NCBI RefSeq assembly: GCF_024692365.1
Contig: NZ_JAILMR010000001.1
Span: forward strand, 1-48,096
Direction: 5' to 3'
Length of the DNA: 48,096 nucleotides
From: Ruminococcus sp.
Lineage (GTDB): Bacteria; Bacillota; Clostridia; Oscillospirales; Ruminococcaceae
Below, piece by piece: positions 15,778 through 23,268 of the stretch. How positions within the stretch are numbered: position 1 is the first letter of the stretch; each line of letters begins with the position of its first letter. The notes under the pieces were generated by a model that searched no databases, was not told where the DNA came from, and saw only the letters and a program-made list of their open reading frames with translations. Made by a program: the position numbers and the translations under genes.

Positions 15778-15807
15778 TTGACAGCAAAATGCTTTTTGTG
15801 GTATAAT
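15778..15807 (+). promoter_or_regulatory. Promoter of the small membrane protein gene
   Basis: TTGACA 15778-15783, 18 bases, TATAAT 15802-15807. Its 18 bases TGCTTTTTGTGGTATAAT are identical to those of the rep antisense RNA promoter at 6465-6493. Confidence 0.8.
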
Positions 15808-15831
15808 ATTTAAAATGAAAGAGGTAAAATT

Positions 15832-16038
15832 ATGATTATATTTTTAGGTATTGGCGCAAGTCTTGTGCTTTTTGGTTTATTTGAAATAGCAGGTGAAATT
15901 GCTAATTTGTTTCCTGATTATAAAGATGCACGGGGCTATGTATTATGGCGTAACGTGATCGTTGGAGCAGCTATAACATTATTGGGAATTGCTTTGCTCA
16001 TAAGGCTCATAGTTCTGCTCTTGCATCAAACGCAATAA
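15832..16038 (+). CDS. Small membrane protein, two TM segments
   Basis: 68 residues. Hydrophobic segments lie at about 2-24 and 42-64, joined by a short polar loop (LFPDYKDARGYVLW). No family is recognised. It has its own promoter and its own terminator, so it is a single-gene unit, placed between the nuclease and the resolvase. GAAAGAGGT precedes ATG 15832. Confidence 0.6.
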   Translation: MIIFLGIGASLVLFGLFEIAGEIANLFPDYKDARGYVLWRNVIVGAAITLLGIALLIRLIVLLLHQTQ

Positions 16039-16059
16039 GGAGATTAAAAAGAGTAGATA

Positions 16060-16091
16060 AAACAGCCTGTCACTATAGACGGGCTGTTTTT
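16060..16091 (+). terminator. Intrinsic terminator
   Basis: AAACAGCCTGTC (16060-16072) pairs with GACGGGCTGTTTTT (16078-16091), including one G-U pair, and a T-run follows. Confidence 0.85.
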
Positions 16092-16135
16092 ATATAAGGT
16101 AGTATCCTTTTTAGGTATACCCATATCGAAGTAAT

Positions 16136-16218
16136 GAAATATATGTCATATACATCGCATTTTGATAATGACATATATTTCAAAATATGACCCACTTATA
16201 TGACATAAAAGGAGTGAA
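16136..16218. other. Putative res site of the resolvase
   Basis: A perfect 14-base inverted repeat, GAAATATATGTCAT (16136-16149) and its complement (16168-16181), is followed by further ATATGAC / ATGACATA half sites to about 16207. The recurring half site TATGTCAT/ATGACATA suits a multi-subsite resolvase target and lies directly before the resolvase start, the usual place in Tn3-type and plasmid resolvase systems. Confidence 0.65.
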
Positions 16219-16223
16219 ATGAT

Positions 16224-16787
16224 GTGGCACTCATAGGTTATGCAAGAGTATCAACACTTGAGCAGAACGAGAAACGTCAGCTTGAAACCTTTGCTGAAAT
16301 GAAAGTCGATAAATATTTCATTGACAAGTGCTCCGGCAAGGACGCTGCGCGACCTCAGCTCAGAGCTTTGTGTGATTATGTTCGTGAAGGAGATACTGTT
16401 GTCGTGACCGAATACGCTCGTTTGGCAAGGTCGGTTCGGGATCTTCTTTCAATCATCGACGAGCTTACAGCAAAGAGTGTACAGCTGCGCAGTGTTAAGG
16501 AGCAGTTTGATACGACAACACCGCAAGGGAAACTAATGCTTACTATCTTTGCCGGGCTTGCTGAATTTGAAAGAGAAATGATACTGCAAAGACAACGTGA
16601 AGGTATTGACATAGCAAAAAGAGAAGGCAAGTACAAAGGACGTCAGCCATTACCATTTGACGAAAAGTTATTTCGGAGAGAAGTAGCTGCTTGGAGATCA
16701 GGAGAGCAGACCGCTAAGCTGGCAATGCAGCATCTTAATATGAAGCCAAACAGGTTCTATCGCAAGGTAAAAGAACTAGGTATATAA
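16224..16787 (+). CDS. Serine resolvase (Tn3/small serine recombinase)
   Basis: 187 residues, the full length of a resolvase. The N-terminus is ALIGYARVSTLEQN, with catalytic serine 10. YARLARSVRDLL holds the conserved active-site arginines, and GLAEFEREMILQRQREGI is the long E helix. A C-terminal HTH ends KPNRFYRKVKELGI. It should turn plasmid multimers into monomers at the adjacent res site. Start is GTG 16224 with AAAGGAG upstream; the ATG two bases earlier runs into a stop. The operator-like res site probably also gives autoregulation. Confidence 0.9.
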   Translation: MALIGYARVSTLEQNEKRQLETFAEMKVDKYFIDKCSGKDAARPQLRALCDYVREGDTVVVTEYARLARSVRDLLSIIDELTAKSVQLRSVKEQFDTTTPQGKLMLTIFAGLAEFEREMILQRQREGIDIAKREGKYKGRQPLPFDEKLFRREVAAWRSGEQTAKLAMQHLNMKPNRFYRKVKELGI

Positions 16788-16816
16788 TTTGATACATACC
16801 ATATATAGATTTATAA

Positions 16817-16834
16817 GTTGATATATGTATCAAC
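16817..16834 (-). repeat. 18-bp polar repeat, copy 2 (TATG)
   Basis: GTTGATATATGTATCAAC on the plus strand, 29 bases after the resolvase stop. Opposite orientation to most copies. Confidence 0.9.
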
Positions 16835-16904
16835 TTTTGGAATTTCTGTCAAAATTTGCGAAAGATTTCCATAAATGTTTGTTGCAAAAAAATTAACGAT
16901 TTAC

Positions 16905-16934
16905 TTGACTTGACACCTAGTAAAGTGATATAAT
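16905..16934 (+). promoter_or_regulatory. Promoter of the structured leader
   Basis: TTGACT 16905-16910, 18 bases, TATAAT 16929-16934. The first gene downstream starts only at 17357. Confidence 0.65.
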
Positions 16935-16940
16935 TGATAG

Positions 16941-17356
16941 TGGGGGAAACTATAATTTCAGATAGTTTCTCACCATGAATCTTGATAAATTGCGATGTGA
17001 ACAAGCATCGTACACAGTCAGTCACGTTGTAACGTTATTACAATAAAGTTGATACATATATCAACTATCAACAGACTGTGCATTGAAGACTGCTGCCAAT
17101 GGCAGAAGGTACAGCTCGGCGTTGTAGTACGACTTCCACGAACGAAGGTGGGCAGGGTGAGAGTCCCTGTGCGGATCGTCGGGTGATGAGCTGCAAGATT
17201 CATGGTGAGAACTATGATAAGACGTGCATTTACAACAAACATAAAGTTTATACCGCGAATAACGGTTTTGGGGGCTGTTGCAGCAGCTCCCTATATCGCT
17301 GCTGTACGGTGCATGAGCCGTACAGTGCGACCAATTCTCAATCTTCGGAGGAACGT
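16941..17356 (+). ncRNA. Structured ~415-nt leader RNA, family not identified
   Basis: Between the promoter and the first credible start there are many hairpins: GAAACTAT/ATAGTTTC near 16946-16970; a long-range CACAGTC/GACTGTG pair that encloses one copy of the 18-bp repeat; CTGCC-aat-GGCAG at 17093-17105; a multi-branch region closed by CAGCTC/GAGCTG, with CAGGG-tgagagt-CCCTG inside; and CTGTACGG-tgcatga-GCCGTACAG near 17303-17327. GC content is higher than around it. GGGTGAGAGTCCC recalls loops seen in group II introns and some riboswitches, but no full consensus fits. It could be a riboswitch-like leader or an intron remnant. Confidence 0.45.
17048..17065 (+). repeat. 18-bp polar repeat, copy 3 (CATA)
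   Basis: Inside the structured leader, enclosed by the CACAGTC/GACTGTG long-range pair. Confidence 0.9.
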
Positions 17357-17509
17357 ATGGACATAAATATTGATAATACGATTATTGAAGATACGGCTGA
17401 AAATTCAAATGACAGTAGAAGCTATACATTCGACGATATAGAAGTCGAGTGTATTTATGGTACGCTACCGATTACTCAAATTTTTGCGGAGGTCTGCAAA
17501 AAAAGTTGA
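17357..17509 (+). CDS. Small 50-residue protein before the recombinase
   Basis: Starts MDINIDNTIIEDTAEN and ends IFAEVCKKS. ATG 17357 has a strong GGAGGAACGT site. An in-frame ATG at 17099 would read through the structured leader and has no ribosome site, so it is not used. The stop TGA is formed by the 18-bp repeat that begins at 17505. Small acidic proteins often sit before large serine recombinases in Firmicutes elements; its role is unknown. Confidence 0.55.
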   Translation: MDINIDNTIIEDTAENSNDSRSYTFDDIEVECIYGTLPITQIFAEVCKKS

Positions 17510-17522
17510 TACATATATCAAC
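17505..17522 (+). repeat. 18-bp polar repeat, copy 4 (CATA)
   Basis: Supplies the TGA stop of the 50-residue gene and lies 48 bases before the recombinase start. Confidence 0.9.
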
Positions 17523-17569
17523 TGCTCCACCTCACTGAGCTTTACAAAAGACGCGGAGTGTGATATAAT

Positions 17570-18427
17570 ATGAATGATAAGATGGAAACATCACAGAAAA
17601 TAAGGAACACGTTTGAACGCTATCGTCAGACAGGCAAGCTTTTTATCAGCAATACTCCTTATGGTTACATAATCAAGGATAAGCAGATAGTAGTCGATAA
17701 GGATGCAGCTGCTGTTGTTCGTATGATATTTGATATGAAAATTAGCGGAATGAGCAATCAAGGAATTGCGGATATACTCAATTCCAAAGGTGTAAAGTCC
17801 CCTTTGGAATATAGGATATCTAAAGGATATACTGACAGTGGCAGCCATTTTAAAAAGGACAAAGACGAAAGCGCTGCATGGCAAAGTATGTCAGTAAAAA
17901 GAATACTTGAAAATCCTATATATATAGGAATGCTCGTTCAAGGTAAGACTACATCAGCGAGTTGTAATGATAGCAGAAGATATGAGCGAGCAACGTCTGA
18001 TCTTGTTGTGTTTGAACACTCGCATGAAGCGATAGTAAACGAAACCGTGTTCTACATCGTTCAGGATCTGCTGACCAAAGACAGTTACACAAAGGGATCT
18101 GACAAAAAATCTTATCTTTTTTCGGGATTTGCTTTTTGTTCCGGGTGTGGGAAAGCTATCTATCATGAGAATCTATCCAAAGGAAAGACAATCTGGCGGT
18201 GTAAGAATAAAGAATGCACTTGCAAGGCAAGGATCAATGAAGATCAGCTGAAAGAGAGTGTCTTCAAAGCATTAAAGCTGCACGTTGATGCTGCAATAAG
18301 CAGTTCGGAATTTGATATTGCAGAAATGAAAGAACTGACAAGAGGTCTTGTTGCTACGTTCATCGAAAAGATCGAAGTGGTAAACAAAAGTAAGATTCGC
18401 ATATTTTTCAGGTTTAGCGAAACCTGA
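17570..18427 (+). CDS. Large serine recombinase lacking its catalytic domain
   Basis: 285 residues against the family's usual ~500. It begins directly at the DNA-binding 'Recombinase' domain (TPYGYIIKDKQIVVDKDAA, then IADILNSKGVKSP and MSVKRILENPIYIGMLVQG). A zinc ribbon follows (CSGCGKAIYHE with a later CKNKECTCKARI), and then the helical end. The resolvase catalytic domain with its active serine is absent; the sequence upstream is the leader and small gene, not a decayed catalytic domain I can see. It could act as a DNA-binding regulator or cooperate with the separate resolvase at 16224, or be a remnant. Confidence 0.75.
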   Translation: MNDKMETSQKIRNTFERYRQTGKLFISNTPYGYIIKDKQIVVDKDAAAVVRMIFDMKISGMSNQGIADILNSKGVKSPLEYRISKGYTDSGSHFKKDKDESAAWQSMSVKRILENPIYIGMLVQGKTTSASCNDSRRYERATSDLVVFEHSHEAIVNETVFYIVQDLLTKDSYTKGSDKKSYLFSGFAFCSGCGKAIYHENLSKGKTIWRCKNKECTCKARINEDQLKESVFKALKLHVDAAISSSEFDIAEMKELTRGLVATFIEKIEVVNKSKIRIFFRFSET

Positions 18428-18455
18428 AAACATTGATATATAGGAGGTTTTTATT

Positions 18456-18734
18456 ATGAAGAAATTTGGAGATTTTATTTTAGCACTTGGAATTGTAGGT
18501 TTTCTGTTGGTGATTGCAGCAATTGCCTTGGATACGACAATTTTTTCCAAGGGAATTTATGATGCAATCTATATTTGTGGAATTCTCATGCTTATTCTAT
18601 TCGGAATTATTATCAGAAATATAGGCAAAAAAAAGAATGCCAAGAATATGGCATATAATAATCCAAATAACCCTCAGTATTATAACAATCCGAATAACAC
18701 TCAGTATTATAACAATCCAAATAATCCTCAGTAA
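18456..18734 (+). CDS. Small membrane protein with YNNPNNPQ repeats
   Basis: 92 residues. Two hydrophobic helices (about 7-27 and 36-54) are followed by a basic stretch (RNIGKKKNAKN) and three copies of YNNPNN(P/T)Q(Y) as a polar tail. Asparagine/proline/glutamine-rich tails are typical of flexible surface or cytoplasmic tethers. TAGGAGG precedes ATG 18456. The family is not recognised. Confidence 0.65.
   Translation: MKKFGDFILALGIVGFLLVIAAIALDTTIFSKGIYDAIYICGILMLILFGIIIRNIGKKKNAKNMAYNNPNNPQYYNNPNNTQYYNNPNNPQ
18654..18731 (+). repeat. Three 27-bp tandem repeats within the coding region
   Basis: Units at 18654-18680, 18681-18707 and 18708-18731 (the last ends in the stop) each encode nine residues, Y-N-N-P-N-N-(P/T)-Q-Y. 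They differ only at a few bases, so the array is young and may vary in copy number. Confidence 0.85.
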
Positions 18735-18743
18735 TATAAGATT

Positions 18744-18784
18744 AAAATGCACAGACTATCATATCAAAGTTTGTGCATTTTTTG
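18744..18784 (+). terminator. Intrinsic terminator
   Basis: AAAATGCACA (18744-18753) pairs with TGTGCATTTT (18772-18781), followed by more T. Confidence 0.8.
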
Positions 18785-18808
18785 CCCCCTATAAAGCAAG
18801 GGAAAATA

Positions 18809-18837
18809 TTGACAAAAGCATAAGTTTATGTTATAAT
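18809..18837 (+). promoter_or_regulatory. Perfect promoter of ssb
   Basis: TTGACA 18809-18814, 17 bases, TATAAT 18832-18837, 35 bases before the ssb start. Confidence 0.88.
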
Positions 18838-18871
18838 ATTCCCATAATAATATAAGAAAGGAGAAATTAAA

Positions 18872-19282
18872 ATGCTAAACATGGTTATGATGATGGGTCG
18901 GCTTACAGCTGATCCAGAACTGATGGCAGCCGAAGGCGGAAAAGAGTACATCAAGTTCTCTATAGCTGTTCAGCGACCAAGAACAGAAAAAAATCCCGAG
19001 CCGGGTACAGATTTTTTCAGCTGTATTGCTTGGGAAGGTGTAGCAAGAACGATCTCACAGTGGTATGCTAAAGGTGATCTCATAATGATTCAGGGTGTGC
19101 TTCGCAATAATCACTACACTGATAAAAACAATATCAAGCATTATTCTGAGCAGATCATGGTCAAGCAAGTTCACTTCACCGGCAGCAAAAGAAAGTCAGA
19201 GAACGACAGCTCAGAACTGCCTGACAATGACCTTTCTTTCTCGGAGGAAGCACTAGCAGAGTTTGAGAGTATGTTTCCGTAA
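18872..19282 (+). CDS. ssb: Single-stranded DNA-binding protein
   Basis: 136 residues with the OB-fold signatures of bacterial SSB: an N-terminal MVMMMGRLTADPEL, a central KFSIAVQRP, then FFSCIAWEGVARTISQWYAKGDLIMIQG and the final strand. It coats plasmid single strands during transfer and replication. The acidic C-terminal tail ends FESMFP rather than the usual DDIPF-type tip that binds host proteins, so its partners may differ. AAAGGAG precedes ATG 18872. It has its own promoter and lies before parA. Confidence 0.9.
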   Translation: MLNMVMMMGRLTADPELMAAEGGKEYIKFSIAVQRPRTEKNPEPGTDFFSCIAWEGVARTISQWYAKGDLIMIQGVLRNNHYTDKNNIKHYSEQIMVKQVHFTGSKRKSENDSSELPDNDLSFSEEALAEFESMFP

Positions 19283-19415
19283 AAGGGTAAAAACAGCAGT
19301 CTAAGAAATTGCTGTAAACAACAAACACTCAATGATATGCTTGTTTAGAATTTTTTACTACTTATATTTTATCACTTGACAGGCATGACAGTTTTTCTTT
19401 TTCAGATAGGTGAAA

Positions 19416-19433
19416 GTTGATATATGTATCAAC
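19416..19433 (-). repeat. 18-bp polar repeat, copy 5 (TATG), parA leader
   Basis: 30 bases before the parA start, a classic place for a partition site or a parAB operator. Confidence 0.9.
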
Positions 19434-19463
19434 TTTGTTAAGACGAAACGAGAGGACAGAAAC

Positions 19464-20135
19464 ATGGATGCGATTAAAATAGTAATTTTCAATAATAAAG
19501 GCGGTGTAGCCAAAACTACAACCGTTATAAATCTGGCTTACAGCCTGCAAGCCTATGATAAAAAGATATTGGTCGTTGATTGCGACACACAGGAGAACTG
19601 CTTCGGCTTCTTCATGGCAAACAAGACCGCAGATGCCATTCTACACACAGACTACGACAGGATAGATCACACTACATGGTCAAGATACAGCAAACTGCCA
19701 GTTGAGCCGGAGGGATATGACTACGTGATTTTTGATATGCCCCCGACAATCAATGATGAGGTTCGGGTTGTACTTAGGCAGTGCAATACTGTCTATGTAC
19801 CTATAAAGCTCGGTGAATTTGAAATTTCCGGGCTCCGAAAAGTGACGGATGAGATCAATCAACTCGGGATTAAGTTCGGTGGGGTGTTCGTGACAATGTA
19901 TCAAGCAAGGAAACACGCTGAGATTCTCATGGAAGTTCGCAGAATCCTCGGGAAACGACTTTTAGAAACGGTCATTCCGTTTTCAGATTCCGTAGACAAG
20001 AGCTTGATGAACGGACTTCCTATCAAGGCATACTTTACAGAACATGGAGTTCCAAAAACCAAGAACAGTTGGAAGATAGTTGATGCCTACGAGGATCTTG
20101 CACTTGAAATAATGAGGGGTGAGGGAAATGGCTAG
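19464..20135 (+). CDS. parA: ParA-type partition ATPase
   Basis: 223 residues. The deviant Walker A, KGGVAKTT, is at residues 12-19, with Walker A' VVDCDTQ and Walker B YVIFDMPPT. It is of the short type without an N-terminal DNA-binding domain. It should move the plasmid along the nucleoid with ParB. ATG 19464 is preferred; a GTG at 19410 would translate through the 18-bp repeat and lacks a ribosome site. One repeat copy lies in its leader, 31 bases before the start. The ParB start overlaps its stop. Confidence 0.9.
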   Translation: MDAIKIVIFNNKGGVAKTTTVINLAYSLQAYDKKILVVDCDTQENCFGFFMANKTADAILHTDYDRIDHTTWSRYSKLPVEPEGYDYVIFDMPPTINDEVRVVLRQCNTVYVPIKLGEFEISGLRKVTDEINQLGIKFGGVFVTMYQARKHAEILMEVRRILGKRLLETVIPFSDSVDKSLMNGLPIKAYFTEHGVPKTKNSWKIVDAYEDLALEIMRGEGNG

Positions 20136-21171
20136 AAGTATGTTCGCAAATCTGAACGCAATCGTTGGGAACACTCTGACCGAGAGCATCAAGATGATCG
20201 ATATCAGTGAGCTGCACAGCTCCCCGGATAATTTTTTTCAGGTGGAGAGAGTTGAGGAGTTTGCTGAGACCATTCTCGGTCAAGGCGGAGTTAAAGACAA
20301 TCTGCTTGTTCGTCCGCTCGAAACAGGAGGATACGAAATAATCAGTGGTCACAGACGTAGAGCTGCTGTTCAGTATCTTATCGACCGTGGCGAAAACATA
20401 TCGCATTTGTTGCCCTGCTTAGTGCAAGAGTATTCCGATGATGATGATAGAATGTTAGATCTCGTTCTCATGAATATCAGTACAAGACGTTTATCTGATT
20501 CAGAGCTATGGCAAAGCTACAAGACGATTTCCGAAATCCTAACAAAGAAGAAGGAAGCAGGAGAAAAATTCGGCAAATTAAGAGAAGCGCTTGCAGAATA
20601 TCTGAGCTGCTCTCCGGCACAAGTCGGAAAAATGCAGAACGTCGAAAAGAATGCCATTAATGAAGTCCAAGAAGCGATAGAGAACGGCGAAATATCAATA
20701 TCAACCGCAAACGAGATAGCAAAACTCGATGAAGATGAGCAGGAAGAACTTGTTCAGAAAACGGAAGATCTCAGCAGCATTAAGCATAAAGACGTTAAGC
20801 AAAAAGTTTCCAAAGTTAAAGAAAAGACCGATGATGAAAAAGTTGATACATATATCAACTTTTCAGATAACGATGAAGAAATAAATGAAGAACAAGATTA
20901 TGTAGCCGATGGAGTTAATAAAGAAAAAACATTTGAAAATGGGAAAGAGTTTTATAGTTCGGAAAAAGCTCGCGAAGATGCGATCAACACACTAGCTGAC
21001 TATGTGTTTGATAACTATGGGGACATTGCCAAAACCTTTGAAATGTGCGAAAATTCTGACATTCCCGAGAGGAACAAAGTTCTTATAGGTGAGTTGCTAG
21101 AAATAATGACATCCATCAACAATCTCTCTGCTTCGGTGACAGCAGAAAAAGAAGAAAATAATGAGATATAG
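20128..21171 (+). CDS. parB: ParB-type partition protein
   Basis: 347 residues. The N-terminal domain has box II GHRRRAA at 74-80, the nucleotide-binding motif of ParB clamps. An HTH middle domain follows (KLREALAEYLSCSPAQVGKMQNV) with the typical EVQEAIENGEISISTANEIAKL. Then there is an acidic, disordered linker that contains the 18-bp repeat in frame (residues 239-244, VDTYIN) and a helical C-terminal domain for pairing. ATG 20128 overlaps the parA stop by 8 bases. It is the best candidate to bind the dispersed repeat. Confidence 0.88.
   Translation: MARSMFANLNAIVGNTLTESIKMIDISELHSSPDNFFQVERVEEFAETILGQGGVKDNLLVRPLETGGYEIISGHRRRAAVQYLIDRGENISHLLPCLVQEYSDDDDRMLDLVLMNISTRRLSDSELWQSYKTISEILTKKKEAGEKFGKLREALAEYLSCSPAQVGKMQNVEKNAINEVQEAIENGEISISTANEIAKLDEDEQEELVQKTEDLSSIKHKDVKQKVSKVKEKTDDEKVDTYINFSDNDEEINEEQDYVADGVNKEKTFENGKEFYSSEKAREDAINTLADYVFDNYGDIAKTFEMCENSDIPERNKVLIGELLEIMTSINNLSASVTAEKEENNEI
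20842..20859 (+). repeat. 18-bp polar repeat, copy 6 (CATA), in parB
   Basis: In frame, residues 239-244 of ParB. The paired arms extend to 11 bases with flanking AAAA/TTTT. Confidence 0.9.
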
Positions 21172-21282
21172 AGGGAGTATTACAACTATGACTGGAGCAG
21201 CACTCCGAGTGGAGCACACAACAGTCTTGCGGACTGCTATGCTACGCTCCATGTATATAACAAGATCAATGAGAAAAGTTGA
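21172..21282 (+). pseudogene. Fragment like the C-terminus of a DnaQ-type exonuclease
   Basis: In the same frame as parB, straight after its TAG stop, 36 codons read REYYNYDWSSTPSG then AHNSLADCYATLHVYNKI before a stop made by the 18-bp repeat. HNSLAD fits the HxxxxD motif III of DnaQ-like 3'-5' exonucleases, with the following helix typical of their end. Motifs I and II are absent, so it would be a remnant. A different frame offers a 60-residue reading from ATG 21188, which I consider less likely. Confidence 0.35.
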
Positions 21283-21295
21283 TACATATATCAAC
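21278..21295 (+). repeat. 18-bp polar repeat, copy 7 (CATA), after parB
   Basis: Between parB and its terminator; supplies the stop of the exonuclease-like fragment. Arms extend to 11 bases. Confidence 0.9.
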
Positions 21296-21310
21296 TTTTA
21301 TAGTATAACT

Positions 21311-21349
21311 AAAAGGCAGTGCAACGTGCTTCGTTACACTGCCTTTTTT
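21311..21349 (+). terminator. Intrinsic terminator after parAB
   Basis: AAAAGGCAGTGCAAC (21311-21325) pairs with GTTACACTGCC (21333-21343), and TTTTTT follows. It separates parAB from the transfer operon. Confidence 0.85.
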
Positions 21350-21369
21350 GATAAAAGGAGGAAAAGCTG

Positions 21370-23268
21370 ATGAGTATGAGTGACGAGGTTGCAGGAGCAA
21401 CCTTACAAGTGACTACCCAAGCAGCACAGACTGCTATATCCGCAGCAGGAAATGTTGTCAATAAGACAATAGATAACATTGCCAAGTTGCTGCAAGCACT
21501 GGCTGCCAAGCACGCAGCATCCAAAGTCAACTCAACTGACCTCACGGATCTTAAACCGGGAGAGGTCAGCATAAAGGAGATGCGAGAAGCTGCAATCAAA
21601 AATCGTGAGAATATCGTGTTCAGTAATAACGGATTCACAGCCGATGACAGGAAGATATTGTCACGTAAGGCAAAAGATTATGGTATACCGATAGCCTTTC
21701 AGCACCCGGATAAAGACAATTTCTATGCCAGTGTCCGAAACAGTGATTTGCCGGTGTTCCGGCAAATGTGTTCCGATCTGTTGAGGGATAAGTTGGAGGA
21801 ACGACCGCAGGAACTGGGCAACTTCAAATGCAAGGAATGGGAGATACCTTATCTGACACAAGAATTGAATAAATATGATCTGCCAGCTCAGTTCGGAAAG
21901 ACCAACAACGGAGAACATTTTTGCCTATACGATAAGCATCAGGAAAAGACCATGCTAATCGCAAGAGGTCTTTTCATAAACAAGTGCAAGGCTATCAACG
22001 AGAATATCTCATGTGCAAAAGATGCAGAAGGATTCTTGACGATCAAAGACAAGCTTACCGGGAGAGAAATCTCATTCAGCAATGACAAGATACCGTCCAG
22101 AGAGCAGCTGTCGCAAATGGTCAATGAGAAATTCGGATTTAATGATGAGAATAAAGCGAATCTTGTCTGCGCGAAATTCGGTCAGGAAATGCTGCAAGGA
22201 GAAGACAAGCAGAAATTCTTCAGTAAGGATCCTCGACGTGAGTTCTCAAAGGTTGAGAAAAACATTCAGCTCGAAGGCGAAAACCTACTTGCCAAGCCGT
22301 ATGATTGTTGGAGACTTACACCAAAAAGTGACGGAGCACCTAAGATCGTATTCAGAGATGATGAAGGTCGTTTCACAGTGCTTGATCCGGGAACTATGAG
22401 CAGAGCTAAAATGGCTAAAGCAATTAGGGCAGATTTGAATATTAATGATGATCAGACAGTGGCTGCAATAATGGATAAGGCTACTAAGGTCAATGATTAT
22501 TATTCCAAACAAGCAGAAACAAATTTTTCATACAACAAAATCTTTGAAAGTAATGAGAAGTTGCCTGTCGATGATGTTGCTTGTGACATAGAACGAAATG
22601 GAAAAGACAGTTTCACAGTAAGCAGCACAGCAACCATTGTCAAGTATGCAGAAGATGGCACAGCTATCAAGCACGCAGAACACGGCACAGCAACTCTTTC
22701 TCTTTCAGATAAGAAAAATGCTTTATTAGAACTTACGGATATGTTCAAGAAACAAGGCATACCGGAAGCCAACGCAAAGCAGATCGCCAAAGAATGTTTT
22801 GGACGAGCTGAAAACCAGAGCGCTGAAAAGGTTCTTCACCTTGAAGAAATCAGAGGGGATAAGCCATACTACGGCGATAATAGTGAACTGCAAATTGATT
22901 TCAAGGTAGGAAACAAGAAAGAGACTATCAGTGTTACCAATGCTGAAAAAGCAAAGAAAGACCTTGTGGATACCTTCGGCGTATCTGAACAGGCTGCGGA
23001 TGCAGCTATGGATAATGTTAATAGTGTGCTGACAAGCAGAGAAGCGACAGTGCTTTCTAAGTACGGATTTAGGGATCTGAACAACTGGAGCATGGATGAT
23101 GCAGCAGATGTTATCAGTCGCATTGAGGGCAACGGATGGAAAGTGCCTGATTATATTGATCCGGCTACCTATAAGCCCGGAAGTATTGACTTCAATGCAA
23201 TGTCCGCAGCATCAAACATGAAAATGCCTGAGCTTCCAAAGGTTCCAACGGCAGGAAGGAGCAGATAA
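21370..23268 (+). CDS. DUF3801/PcfB-like transfer protein
   Basis: 632 residues. The N-terminal ~200 resemble the DUF3801 (PcfB) family always found beside VirD4-type proteins in Firmicutes transfer systems: a helical start, LKPGEVSIKEM, then a strand-helix domain. The rest (200-632) contains what look like two repeats of a strand-rich module ending in a helical segment, with no known motif. PcfB-like proteins act as accessory factors of the coupling protein at the membrane; that role is known for the family. ATG 21370 follows AGGAGG, and its stop overlaps the VirD4 start (TAATG). Confidence 0.7.
   Translation: MSMSDEVAGATLQVTTQAAQTAISAAGNVVNKTIDNIAKLLQALAAKHAASKVNSTDLTDLKPGEVSIKEMREAAIKNRENIVFSNNGFTADDRKILSRKAKDYGIPIAFQHPDKDNFYASVRNSDLPVFRQMCSDLLRDKLEERPQELGNFKCKEWEIPYLTQELNKYDLPAQFGKTNNGEHFCLYDKHQEKTMLIARGLFINKCKAINENISCAKDAEGFLTIKDKLTGREISFSNDKIPSREQLSQMVNEKFGFNDENKANLVCAKFGQEMLQGEDKQKFFSKDPRREFSKVEKNIQLEGENLLAKPYDCWRLTPKSDGAPKIVFRDDEGRFTVLDPGTMSRAKMAKAIRADLNINDDQTVAAIMDKATKVNDYYSKQAETNFSYNKIFESNEKLPVDDVACDIERNGKDSFTVSSTATIVKYAEDGTAIKHAEHGTATLSLSDKKNALLELTDMFKKQGIPEANAKQIAKECFGRAENQSAEKVLHLEEIRGDKPYYGDNSELQIDFKVGNKKETISVTNAEKAKKDLVDTFGVSEQAADAAMDNVNSVLTSREATVLSKYGFRDLNNWSMDDAADVISRIEGNGWKVPDYIDPATYKPGSIDFNAMSAASNMKMPELPKVPTAGRSR

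Noticed and set aside
17119..17200. FMN, cobalamin or group II intron RNA, suggested by GGGCAGGGTGAGAGTCCC
   Set aside because: Only this loop fits. The other conserved parts of those RNAs are missing, and no reverse transcriptase is present.
17099..17509. A 136-residue reading from ATG 17099
   Set aside because: Its first 86 codons run through the structured leader, have odd composition and no ribosome site; only the part from ATG 17357 is credible.
19410..19463. An earlier GTG start for parA that would include VDICIN from the repeat
   Set aside because: No ribosome site at a proper distance; ATG 19464 has one and gives the usual ParA N-terminus.
21188..21370. A 60-residue gene from ATG 21188
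   Set aside because: It crosses the terminator after parB and ends in the next gene's start; the exonuclease-like frame fits the same bases better.
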